A stretch of DNA of 10,657 bases from Candidatus Bipolaricaulota bacterium (lineage in GTDB: Bacteria > Bipolaricaulota > Bipolaricaulia > RBG-16-55-9), in contig JAHEOA010000118.1 in the NCBI GenBank assembly GCA_018609825.1, forward strand, positions 1 through 10,657, given 5' to 3'. Shown piece after piece: positions 5,737 through 10,657 of this stretch (its first letter is position 1; every line of letters starts with the position of its first letter). Made by a program: the position numbers and the translations under genes. The notes under the pieces are model-generated. The model was not told the DNA's origin, did not search any database, and saw only the letters and a list, made by a program, of their open reading frames with translations.

Positions 5737-6129
5737 CTATTCCTTCACCACGTCATCGCCCAGGTGCCGCTCTATGTCGGAAACAATCCACGTAGCCCGA
5801 AGGCTCCAACCCAGAGTAGCATCGGGATCGCCGTAGATAAGGTCCACCTCCTGCCGATAGGGAAATCCGACCCACTCAGCGAGCTTGCGCACCAGGCGGC
5901 CGACGTTGTCGTCCCGAAGGTTGTGGATATAGACCTGTGAGGCCAACTCCTTCCAGAGCTGGATCTTGTCCGCGATGCGCGGATGCGGGTCGTAATGCAG
6001 GACTCCGAGGAAGGCCATCACCTGATGGCGCGGGGTGCTGTCGAAGGAGCGATACGACTTAACGAGATAGACGTCGTAGATGGTCTGTTGCTTCCGTTTA
6101 TGCTGCCGCGGGCGAAAACGAAGCCACAT
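5737..6129 (-). CDS. Conserved hypothetical resembling the N-terminal module of IS1634/IS4-type transposases
   Basis: A 130-aa protein. The basic start (R-F-R-P-R-Q-H-K-R-K) leads into Y-D-V-Y-L-V-K-S-Y-R at 18-27 and P-R-H-Q-V-M-A-F-L-G at 33-42. That arrangement is common at the N-terminus of IS1634-like transposases and in stand-alone proteins of Chloroflexi and cyanobacteria. No DDE catalytic domain follows, so it is not an active transposase by itself; it may be a truncated relative or an independent DNA-binding protein. The ATG at 6129 has no ribosome site but lies exactly 7 bases after TATAAT, suggesting a leaderless mRNA. GTG at 6177 would add 16 residues without a ribosome site. The function call is tentative. 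Confidence 0.65.
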   Translation of the reverse strand: MWLRFRPRQHKRKQQTIYDVYLVKSYRSFDSTPRHQVMAFLGVLHYDPHPRIADKIQLWKELASQVYIHNLRDDNVGRLVRKLAEWVGFPYRQEVDLIYGDPDATLGWSLRATWIVSDIERHLGDDVVKE

Positions 6130-6135
6130 GCAATC

Positions 6136-6141
6136 ATTATA
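6136..6141 (-). promoter_or_regulatory. TATAAT -10 box for a leaderless transcript
   Basis: A perfect TATAAT (6141-6136 on the minus strand) is separated from the ATG at 6129 by GATTGC. Transcription starting about 7 nt after the box would begin at the A of the start codon. There is no good -35 box at 16-18 bp. Confidence 0.5.
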
Positions 6142-6201
6142 TGAAGAGCGCCGCGGGGGTGACGGCCGCGGCGCCACCGTGTACCGGGAGCGCCGAAACG
6201 T

Positions 6202-6231
6202 GAAGGGGAAGAGCGTTAGCTCTTCCCCTTC
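6202..6231 (-). terminator. 13-bp perfect hairpin with the stop codon in its loop
   Basis: Bases 6202-6214 and 6219-6231 are perfectly complementary; the 4-nt loop contains the TAA of the zinc-finger-like gene. The minus-strand tail is ACGTTTCGG, a weak U-tract. It probably terminates the DUF2958-like/zinc-finger-like pair. Confidence 0.6.
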
Positions 6232-6389
6232 TTGGTCGCCGAGCGCCCGCGCTTGGTCTGCTTCCCGGTACCGTCCTGTAGATCGGCGACGATGCGATTG
6301 ACGTACTTAAAGACCGTCGAGGCGTTGACGCCGAATTTCTCGCTACAACTGGGGCAGGTCACCCAGAACTTGTGACGATCGCTGCTCAT
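6216..6389 (-). CDS. 57-aa CxxC protein with lysine-rich tail
   Basis: A very short protein. T-C-P-S-C at 11-15 is a half zinc knuckle, followed by a helix-like stretch V-N-A-S-T-V-F-K-Y-V-N-R (21-32) that could contact DNA, then a K/R-rich tail (43-56). Only one CxxC is present, so a full zinc ribbon would need a dimer. Its ATG overlaps the previous stop as ATGA (6389-6386), good evidence of real, coupled translation. The last codons also form the terminator stem. A small regulator or nucleic-acid-binding accessory protein is likely; the function is unknown. Confidence 0.65.
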   Translation of the reverse strand: MSSDRHKFWVTCPSCSEKFGVNASTVFKYVNRIVADLQDGTGKQTKRGRSATKKGKS

Positions 6390-6691
6390 GGTGTCGCGGT
6401 TGAGCCATGGAGATCGCGGACGCGGCGGAGCGCTTCGGGAAAACGGCACGGCTCCCAGAACTCGTCTTTGACACAGCCGACCTCGAGCAACAGCTCGTTC
6501 AGGTCAATGGAGCCCCACTCGGCCAGCTCCGGGGCGTCAAGACAGGCGTAGCCGAAGGCCAACATCTCCTTCGGATCCAGCTCGGCGATGAGCCAGAAGT
6601 AGCCCGGACGCCGTGGCAGGTAGCAATGCTCGTAGATAACTTTGCGCTCCGCCGGCGTGCCGTCGGTCTCGTACAGGTGCGGAATCCGCAT
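6386..6691 (-). CDS. DUF2958-like protein
   Basis: A 101-aa protein whose pattern fits DUF2958, a small uncharacterised family common on plasmids and integrative elements. It shows L-Y-E-T-D near the start (6-10), an F-W-L-I-A-E-L-D strand at 32-39, A-F-G-Y-A at 45-49, E-W-G-S-I-D-L-N-E-L at 58-67, and D-E-F-W-E-P at 76-81 in place of the family's usual 'RDxxFxP'. The biochemical role is unknown. ATG at 6691 has no clear ribosome site; TAATTT lies shortly upstream, so a very short leader is possible. It is translationally coupled to the following CxxC gene. Confidence 0.65.
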   Translation of the reverse strand: MRIPHLYETDGTPAERKVIYEHCYLPRRPGYFWLIAELDPKEMLAFGYACLDAPELAEWGSIDLNELLLEVGCVKDEFWEPCRFPEALRRVRDLHGSTATP

Positions 6692-6860
6692 AGTGGCTCG
6701 AAATTAGGATGTGCGGCGCGAGGCGACCTTTGTTGCCGGCTGCGCGACGGCAGCTCCTCGCGCAGCCCTGGCTCAGCGGCCGCACGCGCAGGCCGTCAGA
6801 GGTGGAGCTCCCTTGGCAGAACGACCTTGACGGCCGAGAACGGGCGCTAGAATCAAAGCA

Positions 6861-6882
6861 AGCGAGGCGTGACTGCCTCGCT
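6861..6882 (-). terminator. Rho-independent terminator of the nuclease gene
   Basis: AGCGAGGC (6861-6868) pairs with GCCTCGCT (6875-6882) around a 6-nt loop. On the minus strand the tail is TGCTTTGATT. It lies about 50 nt beyond the stop of the nuclease gene at 6935. Confidence 0.6.
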
Positions 6883-6934
6883 CGTTTCGGCGCGTGGGCG
6901 GTTTTGGGGATGGTTGGCCCATCCCTCAGCTGCC

Positions 6935-7714
6935 TCAGTATCCGGACTGGCACGCGTCCCAGAGGCCGCGGCTCGCACTTTGGGCCTCCTGGGCGAGCTC
7001 CTCGAAGCGATCGGCATGGGTGACGTTCGGCGGAATGCTGAGCACCTCGGCGAACCCCTGTGAGAGCAGCACGGCATTGGCCATGGCTTGCGCGTCGCTG
7101 TCGAGGTAGACGTAGGCGAGCAGTCGGTCGTATTGATCGCGCCGTTCGTCGTCGAACGCCAGCCACACCGTCCGATCGGCGACAAGCCGTTCGTTGTAAC
7201 CCGAGGCCTCCCGGCCGTAGCACTCCACCTCGTTGTGCGTCTCCGGCGTGTCGATGCCGATGTAGCGCACGTCCTCGGTCGCGCCGTCGGGCATGGTCAC
7301 CTCAATGGTGTCGCCGTCGATGACGCGTTCGACGTCGACGGCCGTGAGCGACGGGCCGGATGCCCCGTCTTCCTCCTCGGATTCACCGGCGGCGGCCGAG
7401 GCCTCCAGATCGAAGAGCGCGTTCAGCAGAAAGCACTTGCCGTCGGTCAGGAGCCGGCCGTGCTCCTCGCAGAGGGTGTCGAGCTCCGCTTGGGAGTCAA
7501 TCGGGGCCTCATCGGCAAGCAACTCGTAGGTGCTGGAAGAGGCACTGAAGCCGTCCAGTCGTTCAAGATAGGGGAGGTGGTCTTGCGTAATGGCGCCCGG
7601 ACGGTTCTCGATCTCGAAGAACGCCGCGAACTCATCCGACGTGATGGTCGTTGCGCCGGCAACGACGGCGGCCGCGGCGGCCACAACCGCAACAACGGCG
7701 ACTTTGCCCCGCAT
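6935..7714 (-). CDS. Secreted thermonuclease / staphylococcal nuclease (SNase)-like protein
   Basis: A 259-aa protein. Residues 5-21 form the hydrophobic core of a signal peptide or anchor after M-R-G-K, with a possible cut near A-G-A. Residues 24-103 are an unrecognised domain with C82 and C94; 105-118 is an acidic linker; the SNase fold starts about 125. Catalytic positions are present: V-I-D-G-D-T (131-136, Ca-binding Asp), R150 and D155-T156-P-E158 in R-Y-I-G-I-D-T-P-E, and R197 in D-Q-Y-D-R, matching Arg35, Asp40/Thr41, Glu43 and Arg87 of the S. aureus enzyme. It should be an active Ca-dependent nuclease outside the membrane. ATG at 7714 is preceded by AAGGGGG 8 nt upstream. SNase-like proteins are frequent on conjugative plasmids. 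It stands alone, with its own promoter and terminator. Confidence 0.9.
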   Translation of the reverse strand: MRGKVAVVAVVAAAAAVVAGATTITSDEFAAFFEIENRPGAITQDHLPYLERLDGFSASSSTYELLADEAPIDSQAELDTLCEEHGRLLTDGKCFLLNALFDLEASAAAGESEEEDGASGPSLTAVDVERVIDGDTIEVTMPDGATEDVRYIGIDTPETHNEVECYGREASGYNERLVADRTVWLAFDDERRDQYDRLLAYVYLDSDAQAMANAVLLSQGFAEVLSIPPNVTHADRFEELAQEAQSASRGLWDACQSGY

Positions 7715-7755
7715 GCAAACAACCCCCTTCAAATGGTTGTCCGTTATTGCCAGCG

Positions 7756-7764
7756 AGTCTAACA
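7756..7764 (-). promoter_or_regulatory. Extended -10 promoter of the nuclease gene
   Basis: On the minus strand TGT-TAGACT (7764-7756) gives an extended -10 (TGn plus TAGACT) about 40 nt before the ATG. No good -35 box is visible. Confidence 0.4.
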
Positions 7765-7822
7765 CAGAGGAGACGGACGGACGGTTCCAGTCCCTCCGTG
7801 CAACCGCCCCGTATAGGAAAGA

Positions 7823-7839
7823 CCCCGCCGGAGGCGGGG
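7823..7839 (-). terminator. Terminator of the 9045-7862 operon
   Basis: CCCCGCC (7823-7829) and GGCGGGG (7833-7839) pair around GGA. The minus-strand tail is TCTTTCC, about 22 nt after the TAG at 7862. It separates the operon from the nuclease gene. Confidence 0.65.
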
Positions 7840-7861
7840 CCTTGTTGGGGTCATTCCAACG

Positions 7862-8218
7862 CTAGGCGTCGGAATTTTTGCTTTCGACTTTGAGGATGTA
7901 GGCATTGTACTTGCCGTTCTTGCCGGTCTCCTCGCCGAGGTACTTGATGCCGATGCGGTCGCCGGGCTGCGGATCGCGGCCTTCCCACTCGCGTTTGAGG
8001 ATCTGGTGTTTGAGCCACACCGCGATCGTTTCACCGCTCTCGGCGTCCTCGATCATGGCGATGGGCGTGGTGCCGTACTCGCCTTTGACCTGCTGGGTGT
8101 AGAGCAGCGTGCCGAGGAGGATGTCGCCCTCGTTTGGCTGCCACTCGCGGGCGACGCGATCTTGCTCTTGGAGTTCGCGCTTCATGCGTTGCCAGACGCT
8201 GTCGGTCTGTTCGGACAT
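7862..8218 (-). CDS. Small plasmid/phage-type protein, OB-fold-like
   Basis: A 118-aa protein resembling small conserved proteins of phages and plasmids from high-GC bacteria. A helical charged N-terminus (about 5-27) precedes P-N-E-G-D-I-L-L-G-T-L (28-38), a strand with A-V-W-L-K-H (66-71), and P-Q-P-G-D-R-I-G-I-K-Y-L-G (83-95). The alternating strands and glycine turns look like an OB-type beta barrel, so single-stranded nucleic-acid binding is a guess from shape only. ATG at 8218 has a near-perfect AAAGGAGG 5 nt upstream. It is the last gene of the four-gene operon. Confidence 0.7.
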   Translation of the reverse strand: MSEQTDSVWQRMKRELQEQDRVAREWQPNEGDILLGTLLYTQQVKGEYGTTPIAMIEDAESGETIAVWLKHQILKREWEGRDPQPGDRIGIKYLGEETGKNGKYNAYILKVESKNSDA

Positions 8219-8240
8219 GGATACCTCCTTTCGATTGGTA

Positions 8241-8510
8241 CTATTCGTAGCCGACGAATTGGGATGCAGCCTTTGCGCATCCGCACATGAGGTATCCGGG
8301 GCGGCTGAAGTCCTCGCCGGAGAGGCCGAGAGACCGGTGAGCGGACTCGGGGCAGCGATAGAGCGGTATGAGGCCGAGGGCTTTGTGGGTGACGATGTCA
8401 CGCCGGCGGTAGTGGCGAGCTTGGAGTTCTTCGTCCGTCGCTTGCCAGAGGCGCATGAGGGTCTTGCTGTCGAGCCAGGACAGGTTATTGATGACCTGAT
8501 CAACGTCCAC
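8241..8510 (-). CDS. 89-aa hypothetical protein with clustered Cys/His
   Basis: GTG at 8510 was chosen because AAAAGGAGG ends 6 nt upstream; an earlier TTG at 8531 would place that ribosome site inside the gene. The N-terminal half is helical and charged (W-L-D-S-K-T-L-M-R-L-W-Q). The second half has C53, H58, C76 and C78, a spacing that could bind zinc, although C-x-C plus a distant C/H is not a classic finger. No family recognised. Confidence 0.6.
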   Translation of the reverse strand: MDVDQVINNLSWLDSKTLMRLWQATDEELQARHYRRRDIVTHKALGLIPLYRCPESAHRSLGLSGEDFSRPGYLMCGCAKAASQFVGYE

Positions 8511-8527
8511 AGAAAGCCTCCTTTTCT

Positions 8528-8803
8528 TCAATAGTCGTCAGGTAAAAGGATCGTGGTGGCCGATCGATCGGCCTCGGTGATGATCCAGATGACGTCGCGC
8601 TTGGCGGTCTGATAGGCGCTGAGGAGGCGGCCTCCGGCTTTGAGGGCTTTGTCGTTTGTCCGGCGATCCCGGGGGTCGATGTTGCCCCAGTCGCCGCCGG
8701 CGTGACGTTTGAGAAACTCGTCCAGGGTCTGCTCGGCGTTCTCGATGGCCGTGAGGGCGCCTGGTGTGGCCACAACGCGGCCGAGGGGGAATTTGGCGCT
8801 CAT
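8528..8803 (-). CDS. Widespread plasmid-associated small protein (MSAKFPLG...ITEADRSATTILLP type)
   Basis: A 91-aa protein of an uncharacterised but recurrent family on plasmids and genomic islands. Hallmarks are F-P-L-G-R-V-V-A-T-P-G-A at 5-16, G-D-W-G-N-I-D at 37-43, D-K-A-L-K-A-G-G-R-L-L-S-A-Y at 51-64, and W-I-I-T-E-A-D-R-S-A-T-T at 73-84. Function unknown. ATG at 8803 overlaps the TGA of the upstream gene (ATGA) and has GGAGG 6 nt upstream. Confidence 0.75.
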   Translation of the reverse strand: MSAKFPLGRVVATPGALTAIENAEQTLDEFLKRHAGGDWGNIDPRDRRTNDKALKAGGRLLSAYQTAKRDVIWIITEADRSATTILLPDDY

Positions 8804-9045
8804 GGGTTGCCTCCGTTCTCCGTGGAGTCGGCAAAGAGGGAGTCATTCGGATGCGTGTCGGGCAGGCGTAGGTCAAGCTGGGTGCCCGTGTAAGTGGGAA
8901 TGGTGACGTAGTGCAGGCAGCCGCACTCGTCGAGCGACCACTCCTTGCCGTCGATGAGTTGGGGGCCGTTCAGCCGGATCCTCGCGATGAGGTCTTCCTC
9001 CTGCTCGGGGAGGTTGGAGATATGCGTGCGGTAGCGTTTGGCCAC
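8800..9045 (-). CDS. 81-aa hypothetical protein, first gene of the operon
   Basis: GTG at 9045 is favoured because GGAGGTGAT, close to the full anti-Shine-Dalgarno complement, ends 5 nt upstream. ATG at 9150 in the same frame has no ribosome site. The protein starts M-A-K-R-Y-R-T-H and contains C41 and C43 (E-C-G-C-L-H) and an acidic N/D-rich C-terminus. No family recognised. Its stop overlaps the next start as ATGA. Confidence 0.65.
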   Translation of the reverse strand: MAKRYRTHISNLPEQEEDLIARIRLNGPQLIDGKEWSLDECGCLHYVTIPTYTGTQLDLRLPDTHPNDSLFADSTENGGNP

Positions 9046-9069
9046 GGATATCACCTCCGCGATCTCGGG

Positions 9070-9480
9070 TTGGAATTGAGAAAGTGCTGGTAGGAGGGCT
9101 GGGGCTACTCTAGCAGAGGTTTCGGCGGAAGGGAAGGGGACAATGTGCATGTAGCAGATGTGGCCCTATTGTGTGGAGGTCAACCGATTGGTATATAGGT
9201 GGAATATCCACGTTGGGTGAGGGGGAGCGTGACTCAACCTCCGTTGGCGAGAGGGAAAGGCTCGGCTCACGAGGGCGGTGCCAGGGTTTTGCCCGTCGGT
9301 TTTCCACAGAACGACCTTCTTGTTCTAGCCTCCTTGCCGGCGGGAGTTTCCCCAGTAGCGGTGAGCCGAGCCCCTCTCCGCTCTTGAGGACTGCCATGAC
9401 GGTTGTAAGCCAGGGCGGAGGACAGATACAAATCAGACGCCAGGCAACTGCTCCAGCGGTCTCTCCCTGCTAAAAGCATA
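9070..9480 (+). ncRNA. Weak third candidate for a plus-strand structured RNA
   Basis: There is no gene between 9046 and 9601. TTGGAA-N15-TAGGAG at 9070-9096 shares AAGTG...CTGGTAGGA with the promoter at 5014. Another possible promoter is TTGTGT-N17-TATATA at 9169-9197. Downstream are GTGGA-ATA-TCCAC (about 9199-9211) and a 12-bp perfect inverted repeat, 9259-9270/9361-9372. TAGCAG (9111-9116) can pair with CTGCTA (9467-9472). No clear plus-strand terminator follows, so this is much less secure than the other two loci. Confidence 0.2.
9249..9378. repeat. Long inverted repeat, 12 bp perfect plus 7 bp after a 3-nt bulge
   Basis: GGCTCGGCTCAC at 9259-9270 pairs with 9361-9372. Beyond an AAA bulge, GAGAGGG (9249-9255) can pair with CCCTCTC (9372-9378, sharing one base). 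The 90-nt interior contains a smaller AGAAC...GTTCT repeat. Confidence 0.55.
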
Positions 9481-9546
9481 GCGCCGCGGCCGTGCTCGTC
9501 ACGGTCTTGCTCGCTGGCGCTGCGCTCCACCGTGACGGCGCGCGGC
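9481..9546 (-). terminator. GC-rich palindrome cluster, probable end of the hicBA transcript
   Basis: CGTCACGG (9497-9504) and CCGTGACG (9530-9537) form a perfect 8-bp repeat, with GCGCCG (9481-9486) complementary to CGGCGC (9536-9541) as an alternative outer stem. On the minus strand the cluster is followed by TATGCTTTTAGC, a modest U-tract, about 60 nt after the hicA stop. Confidence 0.45.
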
Positions 9547-9601
9547 TCGCGTCGCTCACGGGCTGGTAAGGGAGAGGAGGCCGAAAGTTCGTATGTCTGT
9601 C

Positions 9602-9853
9602 CTATTTCAGTAATTTGAGGCGTTTCAGGTCATCTTCGTCCCAGTGTGCCTGATATTCGATTATGTCCTTAAGGGTACCAATGGCAAACGTCTGACTGGA
9701 CTTATGGAAGTGAACGGTCGTCGTGCGTCCGTCAGGATGTGCAAAAAACCGCGTCGCTCCTTTGCGACGCTTCTCAACAAAACCATCACGCTTCAGTGCC
9801 TTAATGAGATCGCCGGCACTGAGAGAGCGCAGATTGCTATAGTCAATGGCCAT
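9602..9853 (-). CDS. hicA: HicA-family mRNA interferase-like toxin, active-site His replaced
   Basis: An 83-aa protein with the HicA dsRBD-like fold pattern: L-R-S-L-S-A-G-D-L-I-K-A-L at 8-20, G-F-V-E-K-R-R-K-G at 24-32, a T-V-H-F-H strand at 46-50, and G-T-L-K-D-I-I at 59-65. The family degrades mRNA using a His in a G-S-H motif. Here the corresponding triplet is G-A-T (32-34), so the usual catalytic His is missing, while H39, H48 and H50 remain nearby. It may be inactive, use another residue, or belong to a divergent branch. ATG at 9853 follows the antitoxin stop by 5 nt with no own ribosome site, so it is coupled. The antitoxin-first order suits tight control. Confidence 0.85.
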   Translation of the reverse strand: MAIDYSNLRSLSAGDLIKALKRDGFVEKRRKGATRFFAHPDGRTTTVHFHKSSQTFAIGTLKDIIEYQAHWDEDDLKRLKLLK

Positions 9854-9858
9854 GCGGC

Positions 9859-10128
9859 TTAGACGGTAACCGTCACCTGAGGCTCTTCAGTGATCTGGAT
9901 CTCAGAGCGCAGCTCGTTCGGAATTTCCTCACCGTGCTCTTGCATGTGTTCGAGCAAAAGCGCGAGTGCATTTTGGAGATTCTCTAGGGCCTCTTGGCGG
10001 GTATGGCCCCAGCTTGCAGCCCCGCGTGATCGCAGAGCGGGGATATAGGCGCGCCAGACGGCTTCTTCGTCCGGCTGGTCGGGCCACTTGTCCTGCTCCA
10101 AGACCACCTTGAAGGTATACGACTTCAT
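9859..10128 (-). CDS. hicB: HicB-family antitoxin-like protein
   Basis: An 89-aa protein with the HicB partial RNase-H-like core. It has a strand Y-T-F-K-V-V-L-E at 4-11, W-R-A-Y-I-P-A-L at 25-32, then G-A-A-S-W-G-H-T-R-Q-E-A-L-E-N-L at 36-51 leading into a long helix, and G-E-E-I-P at 66-70. It should bind and neutralise the neighbouring HicA. Many HicB proteins end in a DNA-binding domain; this one does not, so it may not repress its own promoter alone. ATG at 10128 was chosen for CAGGAGG 5-11 nt upstream; ATG at 10173 would add 15 residues without a ribosome site. The promoter is at 10192-10219. Confidence 0.85.
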   Translation of the reverse strand: MKSYTFKVVLEQDKWPDQPDEEAVWRAYIPALRSRGAASWGHTRQEALENLQNALALLLEHMQEHGEEIPNELRSEIQITEEPQVTVTV

Positions 10129-10191
10129 GGCAACCTCCTGGCGAGCACGTTGTGTAGCGGATGATGTCGGCATACGTTGCTGTGTGAATCT

Positions 10192-10219
10192 ACTGTAGCA
10201 CGGGGAATTGTTCTGTCAA
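10192..10219 (-). promoter_or_regulatory. Promoter of hicBA: TTGACA-N16-TACAGT
   Basis: On the minus strand a perfect -35 TTGACA (10219-10214) and -10 TACAGT (10197-10192) are separated by 16 bp; the start is about 10185, giving a leader of roughly 57 nt. The -10 is part of the small palindrome CTAC-A-GTAG, a possible operator. Confidence 0.7.
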
Positions 10220-10264
10220 GGCGAACGGGGGTCGAACATTCTGCTCTGATTGGCAGCTAGGAAG

Positions 10265-10292
10265 TTGACTGAGCGCAGGCGGATGGTAGGAT
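10265..10292 (+). promoter_or_regulatory. Vegetative promoter TTGACT-N16-TAGGAT (plus strand)
   Basis: -35 TTGACT at 10265-10270, 16-bp spacer, -10 TAGGAT at 10287-10292, predicted start about 10298. It is identical to the 5014 promoter in boxes and spacing and in the flanking GAG and GG. It is divergent from the hicBA promoter, with 45 bp between the -35 boxes. Confidence 0.65.
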
Positions 10293-10297
10293 AATGC

Positions 10298-10557
10298 CCT
10301 CCGAACACCGTCCGTATGGCGGGTGCCCCGCGGAGACCCGTGTTGTGGCGGAGATAGGAGCAGCCATTGAACGGCCTCTGTGGTGAGCGCGTGAAGCCCC
10401 AAAGTCCGGTCTCCGCCGCTAAGGTGGTAGCGCGCTTCTCAGCTGCGGGTGATCTGTCCTCGGTTGAGCTGTGCAAGGTCGGCTAACCCATAAGCGCCGG
10501 CTGCCCGCACGCCGACGATGGAGGCCCAGCTCAGACGGCTGGGCCGTTGTTTTTATT
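10298..10557 (+). ncRNA. Candidate structured RNA, about 255-260 nt
   Basis: A strong promoter upstream and a textbook terminator downstream bracket a stretch with no credible ORF. Possible stems are 10319-10323/10327-10331 (5 bp), 10347-10354/10410-10417 (8 bp, GGCGGAGA/TCTCCGCC), 10417-10421/10428-10432 (5) and 10478-10483/10511-10516 (6). The predicted 5' end CCTCC (10298-10302) plus CGTC (10309-10312) can pair with GACG (10514-10517) plus GGAGG (10520-10524), closing the molecule; this competes with the last stem. It does not match 6S, tmRNA, RNase P or SRP RNA that I can recognise. It could be a regulatory RNA of the element, for example a copy-control or plasmid-encoded trans-acting RNA. 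Confidence 0.5.
10523..10557 (+). terminator. Rho-independent terminator
   Basis: GGCCCAGC (10523-10530) pairs with GCTGGGCC (10538-10545) around TCAGACG, followed by GTTGTTTTTATT on the plus strand. This is the best intrinsic terminator in the window and fixes the direction of the RNA candidate. Confidence 0.85.
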
Positions 10558-10570
10558 CTTCCTCGTGGTG

Positions 10571-10657
10571 TTAGTCATCGTTCGCGTCCTCTTCAGTTTC
10601 ACCCGCGAGCTGGCGGATGCGATGGAAAGCCTCCTCGCTCAGATAGAAGTCGCCGGC
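10571..10657 (-). CDS. 3' end of an unidentified gene (5' partial)
   Basis: An open frame enters from the right edge on the minus strand and ends at TAA (10573-10571), giving 28 residues with an acidic end (E-T-E-E-D-A-N-D-D). The segment F-Y-L-S-E-E-A-F-H-R-I-R-Q-L looks helical. It is too short to identify; the frame could still be chance, but the orientation agrees with its neighbours. Confidence 0.5.
   Translation of the reverse strand, partial: AGDFYLSEEAFHRIRQLAGETEEDANDD

Noticed and set aside
6827..6853. Plus-strand promoter-like TTGACG-N15-TAGAAT
   Set aside because: The spacer is short. Its transcript would run straight into the hairpin at 6861-6882, giving only a tiny RNA, and that hairpin is explained as the SNase terminator.
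6537..7223. 228-codon open frame on the minus strand upstream of the DUF2958-like gene
   Set aside because: It overlaps the SNase and DUF2958-like genes in another frame and crosses the SNase terminator. Its composition is arginine/serine-rich and lacks motifs.
7088..7762. 224-codon open frame on the plus strand
   Set aside because: It is antisense to the SNase gene, whose catalytic residues are all in place on the minus strand.
6816..9319. Shared 11-mer AGAACGACCTT near 6818 and 9309
   Set aside because: The flanks differ and the two contexts are unrelated, so it is compatible with chance.
10298..10557. Known housekeeping RNA (6S, tmRNA, RNase P, SRP) or a tRNA
   Set aside because: I looked for conserved signatures such as the GAGGAAAGTCC of RNase P, T-loop GTTCRA with matching acceptor stem, or a tmRNA tag frame, and saw none.

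Overview
The window is about 10.7 kb of GC-rich bacterial DNA and reads as part of a mobile element: a plasmid, a mobilisable or integrative element, or a phage-plasmid. The evidence for a high-GC host of the actinobacterial or Chloroflexi type is indirect. It consists of strong GGAGG ribosome sites, GTG starts, -10 boxes of the TAGRRT kind, and one gene whose -10 box sits where a leaderless mRNA would start at the ATG. I cannot name a species. No rRNA, tRNA or CRISPR array is visible. Almost every protein gene is on the minus strand; the exception is the partial gene at the left edge.

Layout. (1) 1-594 (+): the C-terminal part of a VirD4/HerA-type ATPase domain with a degenerate Walker B. 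(2) 595-809: a convergent intergenic region with a 13-bp hairpin, a small palindrome and three GGTCAT repeats spaced exactly 11 bp apart, a candidate oriT or protein-binding array. (3) 4776-810 (-): a six-gene operon of DNA-transfer type. Its order is a 64-aa CxxC protein, a two-TM protein, a conserved plasmid protein with H/EH motifs, a one-TM small protein, an intact HerA/VirD4-like ATPase and a Replic_Relax-family protein. The last three are translationally coupled or nearly so. (4) 4777-5736: about 960 bp without a convincing gene, but with a plus-strand promoter, at least seven perfect hairpins and a T-rich terminator. This looks like a structured non-coding RNA of roughly 560-570 nt. (5) 6691-5737 (-): a DUF2958-like gene, a 57-aa zinc-finger-like gene and a transposase-N-terminus-like conserved protein. 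(6) 7714-6935 (-): a secreted staphylococcal-nuclease-type protein. (7) 9045-7862 (-): a four-gene operon of small plasmid/phage-type proteins. (8) 9046-9601: no gene, with a long imperfect inverted repeat. (9) 10128-9602 (-): a hicB-hicA-like toxin-antitoxin pair with a good promoter. (10) about 10265-10557 (+): a second structured RNA candidate with the same promoter architecture as the first and a classic terminator. (11) 10571-10657 (-): the 3' end of an unidentified gene.

How it fits together (inference). The ATPase and Replic_Relax protein, with membrane partners, suggest DNA mobilisation or conjugative processing. HicBA would help stabilise the element, and the small coupled ORFs are typical accessory cargo. 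The most unusual content is RNA-like. Two plus-strand loci share the promoter pattern TTGACTGAG-N11-GGTAGGATA, each ends in an intrinsic-terminator-like hairpin, and in each the predicted 5' end is partly complementary to the 3' end. A weaker third locus lies around 9070-9480. These are the best candidates for an undescribed system here.
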